Source: Riptortus pedestris (taxonomy: Eukaryota; Arthropoda; Insecta; Hemiptera; Alydidae). From it: a DNA stretch of 64,000 nucleotides. The position numbers and the translations under genes were made by a program. Shown in pieces: positions 53,169 to 64,000 of this stretch. The first letter of the stretch is position 1, and every line of letters begins with the position of its first letter. The DNA is taken from contig CM032228.1 in assembly GCA_019009955.1 (NCBI GenBank), forward strand, positions 208,176,001 through 208,240,000, given 5' to 3'. A model generated the notes under the pieces. The model had not been told where the DNA came from. It ran no database searches and was given only the letters and a program-made list of their open reading frames with translations.

Positions 53169-53698
53169 CTTCACAAGTACAAATATTCTAACTTGCATGT
53201 CTCAAATAGTCCATTGCTGGTGGATACATCCTTCCTCTTCACAAGTGTACATTTTTGAAGTAATAAGTCTCAGCCCATTGCTGACGGAGGCATCCTTCTT
53301 CTTCACAAGTATAAATATTGGAACTAACAAGTCTCAACTAGCCCATTGCTGGCTGAGATATCCTTCCTCTTCACAAGTATAAATTTTCGAACTAATAAGT
53401 CAAAACCATCCTATTGCTGGCGGAGGCATCCTTCTTCTTCACAAGTATAAATATTCGAACTAATAAGTCTGTGTTAGCCCTTTCCTGGCGGAGGCATCCT
53501 CCTTCTTCACAAGTATAAATATTCGAACTAATAAGTCTGTGTTAGCACTTTCCTGGCGGAGGCATCCTCCTTCTTGACACGTATAAATATTCGAACTAAC
53601 AAGTCTCAACAATCCCATTGCTGGCTCAGACATCCTTCCTCTTCACAAGTATAAATTTTCCAACTAATAAGTCTGAGTTAGCCCATTGCATCGGAATG
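53169..53698 (+). repeat. tandem array, eight ~68-bp units
   Basis: Unit starts (CTTCACAAG or variant) fall at 53169, 53237, 53301, 53369, 53437, 53505, 53573 and 53641. The spacing is 68 bp, except one of 64. Each unit has 'tataaatattcgaactaata' followed by AGTCT, a variable 10-12 bp, 'cccattgctggcggaggcat' and CCTTCTTCTT. Units 6 and 7 are almost identical, so the array has been homogenised locally. It is not coding in a consistent frame; 68 is not a multiple of three. Confidence 0.95.
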
Positions 53699-55104
53699 CA
53701 GGCATGATATTTACTTACAAGGTGTTGAATGTTAACTGAAATAGGAGCAACCTCAAATTCCCTGTGGATTTGGCTGTTCCTAACAAACCGGGGAGAATTT
53801 GGCGCTATCCAAAGTATTTTGCTCAGGAAGGACTGGAGTCTCTTTTTGTGTGTGATGCTGATGCTAATATAGGGAGTATGAGTGTTTTGTAAAGTAGTTT
53901 TCCGCAAGTTTGTTTCAGTGTGTATTGTTCTTTATTAAAGGATATATGTGTGCAAGTCGTGTGTGTGCTTGTATAAATGTTCGAACTAAAAGTCTAAGTG
54001 TGTAGTAGCATAGTAGCTTCTTTCCTAAATTATATTCTTTATCTGTTCCATGAAGTTAACACAAATGACCCCACTACTCTTCACGTAAATTAATATCAAT
54101 ATTAGCAGAGATTCCGAACGCCATATTCCCAATTCGAACTATTGGTCTCACATTTTAAGCTTCTCTTCACAGGTAAGTGGATCACACGTGAATCGACTTA
54201 AAAAAACACGACAATACGTTTTAATAATGGTTTTTTAAAGTGGGATTTTAATTAATGAGCAAGGAGGTTGGTCCTTCAATTAAAGGATAGTATTATTAGA
54301 AGTAGGAAGCTATCTGGGTGGGCAGAGGTCAGGCTTGGCTATCGCCTTACGAGACAATCAGGCGGAAGTTGACACCGCAGGCAAGGATATACCGCTGTTC
54401 TTAAAGGACATCGCTCCGTCTTAGAACAATACGCTCTCTGGGAAACGTCACACGGAAATTCCCAATGTATGTTGTCAACTTATACAATGTCAAAACAAGA
54501 ACTCATTGTAAGTTTAACAGCAATAACAATTTTATTTTATTTACCTGATGGTTTCTGGCAACGATAACCTCGATTAATAAGACTTTAACCGTGAAAGTTC
54601 AGCATAACACAATAAACAAAGCAGTTTAGGAAACCTCTATATTTAAATAAATATTTATTATATTTATATTTTACACATAAATCTATTTAATTTTTTGTTG
54701 TGAAATAAGAGCTTTTTAACTTTACTTAACTACTTCTATAAAGAGATAGTTAATCAATTGTAAATGTCTCATTTACGTTTTAAGCTACACTCCATTAGGG
54801 ATAATCGATAAATTTTTATTTCGTGGCGTATCGATATAAATCAGCTGACTTCACCCGGCATACTTAGTAAGCCATTCTCCGACTAGTACGGCTAGTGAAA
54901 GGGCATCGAGAAAAACGTAGCCATTAGTTTAGCTCATTTGTGTGTAGAACTTCATATGAACGCGAAACTAGTTAAAAAATACAAATGATTTTTATAATCA
55001 TTTTTTTTATTTTAAGTTGTAATTTTGTTACCCTTCAGTCTTAGACCAGTTAAGGTTTTTATTTTTTTATAAACATATTTTAATGTATTAATCCCAAAAA
55101 TTTA
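53699..55104. other. unassigned DNA with one detached satellite unit
   Basis: A half unit of the 68-bp repeat (CTTGTATAAATGTTCGAACT, then AAAAGTCTAAGTG) lies at 53968-54000, 270 bp beyond the array. The rest is AT-rich with no gene supported. Confidence 0.5.
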
Positions 55105-55272
55105 AATAAAGTATTTATTAACGTCCACTTTTTGCAACTTAGGCTAATTGGGGCGGGTTATCTACAGGTTACCACCCTTTTCTAGCCAGGGTGGGATTTT
55201 AGGATTTTAATGAATTCCGTCACTAAATAAATTCCTATTGCCCAGGGCGGGAATCGAACTCGCCACTCTAGG
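55105..55272 (-). mobile_element. 5'-truncated SINE copy on the minus strand
   Basis: Same SINE family in reverse: 'aacgtccactttttgcaact', 'gggcgggttatctacaggtt', 'cttttctagccagggtggga' and the B-box complement 'gggaatcgaactcgccactc'. It stops just beyond CTCTAGG, before the A box. The minus-strand tail is AATAAATAC. I see no clear TSD. Confidence 0.82.
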
Positions 55273-55840
55273 AAAAAATGTAAAGAGTTTTAGTACACAA
55301 ATTATGTACTGATAAAAATAATATTGTAATTTGTGTTTAACTTTCTAGAATCGCTTAATTGCATCTTGACTCCAAGAAATAATATTTTTTTTTATACATA
55401 TATATTGTTTAAATTGGCACATACTACAATACTGAGTTTTTGGAGAATTATTTATGTATGGGGTTAATCTTTTAATGAATATCTAAAGTTCTTCTTAGAC
55501 TAAGACTTTTACTAAAAGAAATCAATGAAACCTCTTTCTGAATTTTGAACAGCGATCAGCCTGAGCCGTAGCGAATATATTAACTATCCGTGTAAAAACA
55601 TCACGCGTGATCTGGCACATATTCTGGGGTCTTTCTATAGTTCTTTATTAACCTATTGTATGGGAGCCAATGGCTCTATCAGAGAAATTTAATACAATTT
55701 ATAAAGAAAAGTTCATCAATTTCTGAAGCATAAATCTTGACGTTAAGAAAAATAATTTCTATTTAGACGTTTATTGCCTTTGTATGAAATACCTTTTTTA
55801 AATTTTATTTTACCATGAACCTGCCTTGTGGGATAATTTA
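55273..55840. other. unassigned AT-rich DNA
   Basis: Nothing recognised. Confidence 0.5.
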
Positions 55841-56284
55841 AAAGTCCGTCACACAGGGGCTGCGTAAACTAAGCAGATTTCCCACGTGAAGTTATACAAT
55901 AGAGAAATCTCCATACGAGAGCCGAACAGTTGCGAAAACGGCCGAACTAGCTTTTGGCGGGAAACTCATTCGTCCTCATTTGCCGCCCACATTTAATAAA
56001 AATGCAAACATCGCGGTTAATATTCAAGATAGAGAATAAATTTATAGAATAATATATATAGTAAATTTAATTTTCAATAAGATTAGTTCTATACAATTTT
56101 TTGATCCGACGTATGGTAACGGAGATATTTCGAATTTTCGAAAATCCCCCCCCCTCTAAACCCCCCTCCCTCCAACTAGTCCGATTTCAGCCATTAACAA
56201 ACTTGATCTGTCTTATTGCATATGACTTTTAAATATTGAGTTTGGTAACGATCATAATAAAATTGCGACCGCTAGAGCGTAAAC

Positions 56285-56319
<35 letters not shown>

Positions 56320-56460
56320 TATATATAATTTTGAACGCACATCATTTTCGCCATCTCCTCGGTATATCTCCTCGATGGACATTTGAAGAAATTTTTCGAA
56401 AATCGCGTCTTGAGTACGACCTCAATAACTGATTTCCCTAAAGGGAAATCAGCTAAAAAT
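55841..56460 (+). repeat. R600 dispersed repeat, copy 10 (full length, ~620 bp)
   Basis: Complete: AAAGTCCGTCACACAGGGGC, 'taaactaagcagatttccca', 'cagttgcgaaaacggccgaa', 'aatattcaagatagagaata', 'ctagtccgatttcagccatt', 'gcgaccgctagagcgtaaac', (TA)n at 56287-56316, and 'gatttccctaaagggaaatc' followed by AGCTAAAAAT. A C-rich run interrupts near 56147. No ORF or TSD seen. Confidence 0.93.
56287..56316. repeat. (TA)n microsatellite in R600 copy 10
   Basis: About 15 TA units at the family's conserved position, with a second short TATATATA after an interruption. Confidence 0.95.
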
Positions 56461-56950
56461 CATAGAGTGGTGATTTATTTCTATATATAAAGAATTTAGT
56501 GGTATTTAAACTTATATTTGAAATATACCATTTTCCTTAAGACTCATATAAATAGAGATTGACGTGCCTATCGTTTTACTAGCAGTAATTGGGTGTGAAT
56601 AAACCAATAAACCTTCATTTTTGTGGTGTCCCAAGCAGTGAGCCGTGAACCACTTGAGGTCTTCTATTTGCTTCAGAGATATTGTAGTTTTATTTTCAAC
56701 ATGAGAGACGTTTCGTCAAGGATTCGAAAGAAGAAAAGCATCATTATTCTAGTGTATCATTAAAGTTTTTATTTATGGGAGGAATGGACTTCTTTATTGA
56801 ACCAGTAATTTTCTATGTAGTAGTTCCTAATGATATTATAATTTCTTCTGAACATATCAATTATGGATCTAAATAGTTCATAACTTTCGAAATAAATACG
56901 ATTCTTTAAAAAATAATAGCTGCATCAGTAACAATAACAGCATACATTTT
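56461..56950. other. unassigned AT-rich DNA
   Basis: Possibly further 5' parts of the LINE that follows, but no coherent frame could be read. Confidence 0.4.
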
Positions 56951-57478
56951 ATAGCCCTTATTATGAAAGCAAGGTGAGAAATGCTGAACTTGAATTCCTC
57001 GGTGTGTAAAACTGAAAATTTATGGGTATGCTCTCTATGCAATATGAATGAGTTGGAGAATACATTTCATTTCATAGCAGTATGTCGTGTATTTGAGGAA
57101 TTTCTTGGTTCTTCAAAATTAAGTCAGAATGATTATATTTTATCTTTTAACAGTAAATATTGGTTGGGATTCTATAAGTATATGTGTGCCTTACGAAGGT
57201 ACCGAACATTCCTAACTGATGAGTATGATAATTAAATATTCTCTGTTTTTGTAACTTGTAAATGTACATATGTATAAAACCACTAAAGAATAGACAGAAC
57301 TCAACAGACAGACTACATAGTCCAAGTTATTGTATATGTGAATATTTTAGAAAATATGTAATTTTTCTTTTATTATTTAAAAAACTTGTAAATTTTTAAT
57401 TTATTTTCTAATGTTATGAATCTGCTAATGTTCTAAATAAACATACCTTATTATTATATATATTATTATGATGATGAA
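56951..57478 (+). mobile_element. LINE 3' end, second family
   Basis: C-terminal protein remnant (56981-57235), ~210 bp AT-rich 3' UTR, then 'ctaaataaacataccttatt' and an (ATT)n-like tail to ~57478. The protein tail has no RNase H just upstream and differs from the LINE at 11 kb, so this is a separate lineage. The 5' limit is uncertain. Confidence 0.62.
56981..57235 (+). pseudogene. LINE C-terminal zinc-knuckle fragment
   Basis: An 84-residue frame. C-x2-C-x9-H-x4-C at residues 17-35 (CSLCNMNELENTFHFIAVC) is the C-terminal zinc-binding tail of many non-LTR retrotransposon polyproteins. It is preceded by LNLNSSVCK and followed by FEEFLGSS, KYWLGFYKYMCALRRYRTFL. The in-frame codon before is preceded by TGA (56975-56977) in a context reading KAR*EMLNLNS, so the frame is likely broken there rather than starting at this ATG. 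It is too short to act. The clade is not resolved. Confidence 0.65.
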
Positions 57479-58265
57479 TTTTCGCTCTCTTGCAAAACAT
57501 TTAAACCTTTAAATGCAATATTTGAAGAGAATGCTCTACTCAATTCATTTCATCATATCAAAGTAACATATGATTACGTTATGAAATTAATTTAGTTCTG
57601 TCGTATATCATTGTGGATTTCTGATCAAAAATGTTCAGTAAATTATAAAGCCTGAAATGACTTTTTTCACGTTAAGTTATAGAAATAAAATAATCCTCAA
57701 TATTAATTCGTCCAGGAATTTGGTAAAGAATGCTACATTCCATGGATTTATCTTTGGTATGTTAGTTTATATTCAGTTTCTTAGTCTGCGAATTCCATGT
57801 AAACTCATTCAATCCAGTTATCCTAATTGCTTTACTTTATTGTAATTATAAGAGTACTACAGCTTTAATTTGTATGCAGTTAGCGAAAGTTAATAGAGCT
57901 ATTAATAGTATTAACAAAAGTGATTGTAACTTGCACCAGAGCGATGCATAAAGTTCGTAGGAGAAGAAATTTGCATACGAAATGCTTTTATCGGTGAGGG
58001 AATTGGTCGATAATTTCTCCAACAGAGCCAGTGGCCAGTCTGTGAACCCAAGGAGAGTAAGTGCAGTACGGCTATCCATTTGTAATAATGAAGTGTAAAT
58101 TGAGCACTTAACATTCCATCAGTTATGTTGGTAGCAATGATAACTACCAAGGACTCCATATTTGTGGCCTCGCAGGGGTGAAATCTTATTTCTTCATTAC
58201 GCTCTAAGTTATATTAACAAGTAATGCCGAAGAAGGATTTTTTAATCACATTAAGTGAATAAATA
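57479..58265. other. unassigned DNA
   Basis: Two overlapping minus-strand frames (57846-58159), one hydrophobic at its C-terminus, have no recognisable family. An exon of a membrane protein cannot be excluded but is not supported. Confidence 0.35.
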
Positions 58266-58517
58266 ATTACTATTTAATTATTATTATTATTTATTAGCGT
58301 CCACTTTTTGCAAATTAGGCTAATCGGGACGGGTTATCTACAGGTTACCACCCTTTTCTAGCCAGGGTGGGATTTTAGGATGTTATTTAATGAATTTCGT
58401 CACTAAATAATTTCCTTTGCCCAGGCGAGAATCGAACTCGCCACTCTAGGTTTAGCATGTGAGATAAAGGTCAACGCTTTAACTCGCATGGCTAACCTGA
58501 GCCCCATTACTATTTAA
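58266..58517 (-). mobile_element. tRNA-derived SINE with 12-bp TSD, copy on minus strand
   Basis: Full copy: body 58278-58505 (228 bp) between perfect direct repeats ATTACTATTTAA (58266-58277 and 58506-58517). On the minus strand it opens GGGGCTCAGGTTAGCCATGC (A box). The B box (GAGTTCGATTC) lies at 58429-58439, followed by 'gcctgggcaaaggaaatta', 'tcccaccctggctagaaaag', 'ggtaacctgtagataacccg' and 'ttgcaaaaagtggacgctaa', and an (AAT)n tail. It has the same length as the copy at 12948, with far fewer changes between them than among R600 copies. Confidence 0.93.
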
Positions 58518-58854
58518 GATCATATTTATTTTATTACTTAATGGCCAGTTACTAATAATAATCATTTTAATGTATATTTATACAAGTGCCTTCTCAATGA
58601 CTTGAATGCTGAATTGAAGAGGTCTTCAACTCACCGGATATTTGAATTTTGAAGAGAATATGCGATTAAACATATTGCATTAATTAGCTCTCGTTGAAGA
58701 GTTAGTATAAATATTGGTTATTTCTAATGGAATACAGAGATTTCATGTACATAACTCTAAAGAACATTAGTTACTCTTATCATGTAAGTGAAGAAGTACA
58801 GTAGGCTACCAAATGCTGAAAGTCAACATATCAAAATTCATAATTTTTTTATTT
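58518..58854. other. unassigned AT-rich DNA
   Basis: Nothing recognised. Confidence 0.5.
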
Positions 58855-59005
58855 TATATATTAACGTCTATTGTTTTCTACTATGTATAATCAGGACGAG
58901 TTATCGACAGGTTGCTACACTTTACTAGCCAGGGAAGGACTTGGTACTTTATTTAGTATGATCGACACTGAATAAATACCAACTGCGCACGCCGAACCCA
59001 TGGTC
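58855..59005 (-). mobile_element. degraded SINE copy
   Basis: Reverse-orientation relic: 'ttaacgtctattgttttcta', 'caggacgagttatcgacagg', 'actttactagccagggaagg', 'tttagtatgatcgacactga' and 'ataaataccaactgcgcacg' match the SINE 3' two-thirds in order, with many substitutions. The tRNA-like head is unrecognisable. Confidence 0.65.
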
Positions 59006-59690
59006 TTCGGTTTACAAAAATTTCATACTTTAATAGAATCAATTAATACTGGGAAATATATTCTAAAAATATTTTAATTAATATCTTTGGACAACATTTT
59101 ATTTAAATTTTTTGGGATGTCCCAAAATATAGACGAATATTTACTTTGTATTCGAAGTATAGTCCCTCATGATTGAAAAATATAAATATTTTTTTGCCAT
59201 TATTTAGCCGGTTTTACGTTAATTATAAAAATGAAGAAAATACGTCTATTCCTATTTAGAATGCCCAGATTTCCTGCAAATATAAGTCCTCCCAATGATT
59301 TAATGGGGGGTGTAATTTATTGGCTGTTATTAGTTGTATTTTGCTGAATGTTTATTCTGCGTTAATATTACAATAAGTAATCTATTTTCATTCTCTCTCG
59401 GTCAAAGTCCAAAATGGAAAATAAATTCTGTTGTAGAAAAGAGATAAAAGACATAACTCAAACGAAGGTTGTGGAATGAAAAACAAAAACTGTTTATTAG
59501 TTCTGAAGATGCTATTACCGGCCCTGTAAGTATTAGCGGCAAAAAGTTGTACAGTTAATTAACACTTAGTGTAATAAAAAATTGAGAAACTTCGTATTTA
59601 TTATGACATATCTTCCAGAAGTTGTGTTCGCACTCCACATGGTTTTAACTTCAATTTCACACATGATTTCAAAACATCGTTGTCATGTGC

Positions 59691-59755
59691 ACATGGGTTC
59701 AGATGGTGTGTCTTTAGACGTTTCATTAGCCAAAGAGAAATACACTTTGTCATAG
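59691..59755 (+). repeat. repeat D, copy 1
   Basis: 'gggttcagatggtgtgtctt' then 'tagacgtttcattagccaaa' resembles 63068-63135 in order and spacing. Short and diverged. Confidence 0.45.
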
Positions 59756-62700
59756 TTCATTCTTTATAGGATTTTTTAACACAATAGAAGCCTATTGCTG
59801 TCATGAAACTTTCCCGCTGAAGTTTCACTTCTCATTGACGTGGCACTGATCCAAGTTGATATTTCGTTCGTGTGATAGTTTGGACATTTCAAGTAATGAT
59901 GAAACCGGAAAACTTCTATCTACAATTTTGGTGTTACTCCGTACTACTATATTGGAAGTAAACAACATACATTTGGAAATAAAAACCTCCAAATCCTTCA
60001 AAATCATATCTTTAAGAATATAATACACTTCTGTCCCACAGTTTAGACTTTTTTTTTTTTATACTTGTCTAGGTGGAATTGTCATAGTCAATGAATTACA
60101 GTTAAGCCCTTCAAGTTTCGACCGTATATTCAAGTTTTGTTAGTTATGCTTCCAGCTCCCTCTGGGCTTACTCAAAACCTCTTCTGGAGCAATAGCAGCA
60201 ATCTTGGACAAAGTACTCAAGACAACAAATTGAGAAAAATACAATCCTCAGTTTTTAAGGTTCGTCTAAATTCTTTTTGTCAACACTCTACATCAATTAT
60301 TTCTTACTCCCACACAGACGTTCTTTCGACAATGAAATTATTTAGACCTTTCATTTCGTTAAATGAAACAGCTTTTATTACGATGACAAAACGTAACATT
60401 TATCGCAAACTTTAATTAGTAAATTCCTATTTTTTAAAAATATGTTACAAAATAAATTTAATTTCTATTTATTTAAGGTGTGTATATGAGTCTCCGGGCT
60501 CTGAATTAATGTAAGTAACAATTGTACATTCTAAATCGTTGGCTTAAGAATTCAATTATCTTTTTTGGGGTACGAAGAAATGAGGTTGTTGCAAAAGTCA
60601 TTTATAATAATTAAATAAATAATAAAATGAATCATTAAATGTTGTCACATCTTTATGAAGTAAATGATTATAGAGTATCCAATCAATTCATACAATTTTG
60701 AGAAATGTTTTCTGTTTTTAATTCGAGTCTCGATTGTGTGCAGCAGCACTGAAGTACAAGTATAATTCGAATATTTACCTATTGAGACTTGGACTTTTAA
60801 ATGGCAAAAGCCCAAAGGGTATGTTAGAATAAAATAATTTGCCTGCAGGGAGAGGGATAAAACACTTCTAACTTCCATAATATGATTCAGTTTCACTCCA
60901 TGAAGGAACCTTGATAAATCTACTTTTAATTCCCCGCCCCCGATATTGGCGAGTACTTTCACTAAGTCTCAAGTAGGCAATCTATTGACCAACGGCCTCC
61001 CACGGCTTAATTTACAACAAATATTTACGACTTGCTTGGAATAAGTTATACAACACGAGGAAAGGCTGGGCCTAACGCAATTTACGTAATTTCCCCAGTA
61101 GGCTAACATGTAGCAGATACGACCCCGATCTCAACCTGTCAATAGCTTAAGAGTGTTGTTGCGTAATACTGTAAGTTGCTGTATATATTCACGCTCTACC
61201 GCTGCTAACATCTATATCAAACATCTGTTCACTGTAAATGGCGAGTGTGAATAACATCAAATATATAAGTGTTGTGTCCGTATACAGCTATATTCATTAG
61301 GCTTATTTTATGTAGCTATTTTAGTCCTGTGTAACCCTTCTGATTTGTAACATAGTTACATGAAGCCCTGAGCATTAAATATAATTAAACAAAGTGTATT
61401 AACATGCTGCATTCATGTGATAATAAACGTTAATTCAGTTTTAAAATATGGTATAGACATTAAACAAACATTCTTTGAGGATCATCATCACACTTTCTAG
61501 CCAACCAAATTCGGTTTAAAATTACTTAAAACATCGCTGTACCTTATAGACAAATCCTCTTTCAACAAATACCCTCCTGATTCAACTAAAAGAGCAGAAT
61601 GTTCCATTCTACCTTTTTACACTAATAAATGATACCTTCCTTCCAACTTTCTGAGACAAATTCACCGATAGTAGGAAGAATTATAAAAAAATAGTGGGCA
61701 TTTAAATTTTACGTAATATTCTTTCTGATATAATAGCTATGGTTAAAAAATCTTTGAAATCTAGACCTATGTTAGTTATATTAATTTTTGGACACAGCGC
61801 ATTAATTTTAGATGACGCCTTTACTCTAAATACCCACTACTTCTGGTTATATTTCAGCCATAACGAAGTTTACCTTCAGTTTTACTAAAAACATTAAAAT
61901 AAATAAATCAAAAATTTTAACATATAAAAATAATTTATTTGTAGTATTAAATCATTTACGTCTCCACATTAGTATTGTTATTATTGAAGTATATTAGATT
62001 TTATGCTCTAAAAGATTAGTATAAAAACAGCATATAACAAGAATTAAAGGAAATCTTTAAATCTTTAGAGTACATACTAGGCGTCTGATGACGAAATAAT
62101 ATATGACATTGTGAACGCACAGCATAAAACTTGCTTTGCCCTACAAAGTATACGTTTCCTTTTTCGGAATAAGAATTAATATTTTTACATATCGTAGTGA
62201 GTATATAAATGAAGCATTCCCAAGTGTGTGTGTGTGTATATATATTTATTAAAAAATGGTAGAAAATATTTTCTGTTTTTAACGATATAATCCACTTGGT
62301 CTAGGAATTAACGTAACAACAATACTCCACCTAAGAAGTTAAAGAAAACCTCTTCAAATCTCAGAAGGGTTTAGTTTTATTCTAGCAGGATTTTCCCTTC
62401 ATTAGAAATGTTGTTGACCGTTCTATTTATTTATGGAAATAAAACAATTGGATATTCGGTTAATATAATAAAACTGGATATTATAATGGAAATTCCATTA
62501 GAAAATGGACTCTGATTGAGTTATTAAATGGCGTTTCTTCAAATAAATTAACGACCGGTTGCTTTCAAAATGGCCAGAAGATTTTTTTTATTTCAATGCC
62601 ACGCGAGTTTTATAGGCTATAAAGCAAGAGAGTGGATTTTAGTGGTCGTATACCAAGGTTAAATGTAGACGTCCATAGGAGTTGAATCTCTATCTGGTTG

Positions 62701-63067
62701 ACAGCTTCCTCCAAGGGGTAGTCCTGTTTCCTTGGAGTAACGGTCTGCCCCCAGCACACGACAACAAGGATGTCGTAAGTCAAGGGACGAGAAGCTATGT
62801 TACGGAGTTTATGGAACAATTAATAAGGGTTTTTTTTGTATCACTACCTTCCGGCGGGTTTCCTTAATTGATGCAGATTATGTACTCCCCCATATGGCGA
62901 AATAACTAATAACTGTCCGGAAATTAGAGGGACTGGCGTTAGTTCTTTCTAGAATCGTTTGTAAAACTAGCCAAAGGATATTACATGAGCAATGTATGCA
63001 TTTGTAGTAAAATCAGGGTCTAAGCTCCTTCGCCAATGCCCAGCTAGAGCATAATATTAATGTTATC

Positions 63068-63135
63068 AAGGGTGCATATGACTTCAGATGGTGTCACTTT
63101 AGCCTTTTCATTAGACGTGATACATTTCTACATGA
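63068..63135 (+). repeat. repeat D, copy 2
   Basis: 'tgacttcagatggtgtcact' then 'ttagccttttcattagacgt' pairs with the segment at 59691-59755. The sequence after 63150 is less AT-rich and not shared. Confidence 0.45.
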
Positions 63136-64000
63136 TTAGTGTGGGCTCGGGTCTTCCTGCCCAGACTGCAGCAGTCGGGAAATCTGCTCTGGGAAGGAAA
63201 TCCGTAGTGCTCGTTAATCAATATAAGCCGAGCATGGGTGAAGGCCCTGAAAGCTGTACGCCCTATAAAAGTAACTCAAGATTTCGTTTAACGATTTTGC
63301 CGGGTCATCATATGAATATTACATTATGAACATGATACGGAAAATCGGCATTTTTCAAAAGGTTGCATCGACTTAATTTATACAGATAATATAATATTAA
63401 AGGCATTAAAATAAAAATAATTTACTATCAACCGATTGTAGGTCGTTTTAATAGGTAAAAGCTCAAAAGCTTTAGAAGAGGGTAGTTCAAAAGATGTCAG
63501 GTTTTTCGTTGTGTACAGCATACGGAGGAAAGGCTCTAACAATTCTGGCATTAATTGGAATTTTCTCCATCCTTCTAATCCAGAAGGGAACAAAATCCTG
63601 TGCATGTTCTTGAGATATATATCTTCCTTCGGTTTTTTCTGGGGCAATGACGATTTTCTAATGAACAAAGATCTCTCCGTTACTTTAGGAAATCACATTT
63701 AACGCAAATTTTCAACCGATGTATTTTATTTTATAGACTCGGTGAATATAAAATACGTCCAGACAACCATTTCCGCTCTTAAGGATTTAAACATAAATAT
63801 TTTATGTGTCAGTAAATTTGAAAATGTGGCAAGAAAATGACTATGGGGTACCGGCCTTCTTTCACCACAGGAACAATGCATAATTTTTACATTAAGCGGC
63901 ATTTCAAGAGGAAAGTATAGGTTAAGGCCACCCATATCTCGAGGATAAGTCTATTCTTACTATTTCAGGAAAAGAGAAACGCCGTTTTGCAAAATATATG

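Larger units (their letters stand above)
59006..64000. other. unassigned AT-rich DNA
   Basis: No gene supported in this ~5 kb. A short (GT)n(TA)n lies at 62225-62246. Two segments (59691-59755 and 63068-63135) are similar to each other and are listed separately. Frames at 60137-60415, 60645-60962 and 63060-63935 show no domain. Confidence 0.45.

Noticed and set aside
53169..53698. CRISPR array
   Set aside because: The 68-bp period is continuous and diverged, without short identical repeats and unique spacers, and the context is eukaryotic.
57846..58159. Overlapping minus-strand frames, one with a hydrophobic C-terminus, considered as a chemoreceptor-like exon
   Set aside because: No family motif was visible, and two frames are open equally, so coding is not shown.
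58429..58496. A functional tRNA gene
   Set aside because: A and B boxes are present, but the sequence continues into the SINE body with TSDs and no tRNA cloverleaf or anticodon arm can be drawn.

Overview
The window looks like a stretch of eukaryotic nuclear DNA, most probably from an insect or other arthropod. It is strongly AT-rich, full of long dinucleotide microsatellites, and holds decayed Helitron, hAT, LINE and tRNA-derived SINE copies. The animal order cannot be fixed from the sequence alone. I found no intact host protein-coding gene, no rRNA or functional tRNA gene, and no CRISPR or prokaryotic operon structure. The longest open frames are either microsatellite translations or pieces of transposons.

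Layout. 0-5 kb: a ~250 bp (GA)n tract, one copy of a ~610 bp dispersed family (called R600 here), a GC-richer patch with a CRE palindrome and a TATA box, and two direct copies of a second repeat (repeat B). 6.7-8.6 kb: two R600 copies. 10.9-11.8 kb: the 3' end of a LINE with an RNase H-like segment. 12.9-14.3 kb: a tRNA-derived SINE with a perfect 12-bp target-site duplication (TSD), a second SINE fragment, and an R600 copy. 16-33 kb: mostly unassigned AT-rich DNA with microsatellites, one R600 fragment, and two copies of a third repeat (repeat C). 36.6 kb: an R600 copy. 37.8-40.6 kb: a 2.7 kb Helitron with both termini, a Pif1-type helicase pseudogene, and no Rep region. 43.8-47.1 kb: a repeat C copy and two R600 copies. 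48.7-49.3 kb: a 583 bp hAT deletion derivative with terminal inverted repeats (TIRs), a degraded 8-bp TSD and the transposase C-terminus. 50.8-51.5 kb: repeat C next to R600. 53.2-53.7 kb: a tandem array of eight 68-bp units. 55-59 kb: three minus-strand SINEs, one R600 copy and a second LINE 3' end. 59-64 kb: essentially unassigned, with one pair of ~70 bp similar segments.

How it fits together. This is a graveyard of mobile elements rather than a set of cooperating genes. The most informative objects are the R600 family (at least ten copies, with a shared internal (TA)n site and a near-perfect 30-bp palindrome at one end), the SINE family (two copies with perfect 12-bp TSDs), the internally deleted Helitron, and the miniature hAT element. 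R600 could be a non-autonomous Helentron/HINE-like or MITE-like family; that class is inferred, not shown.
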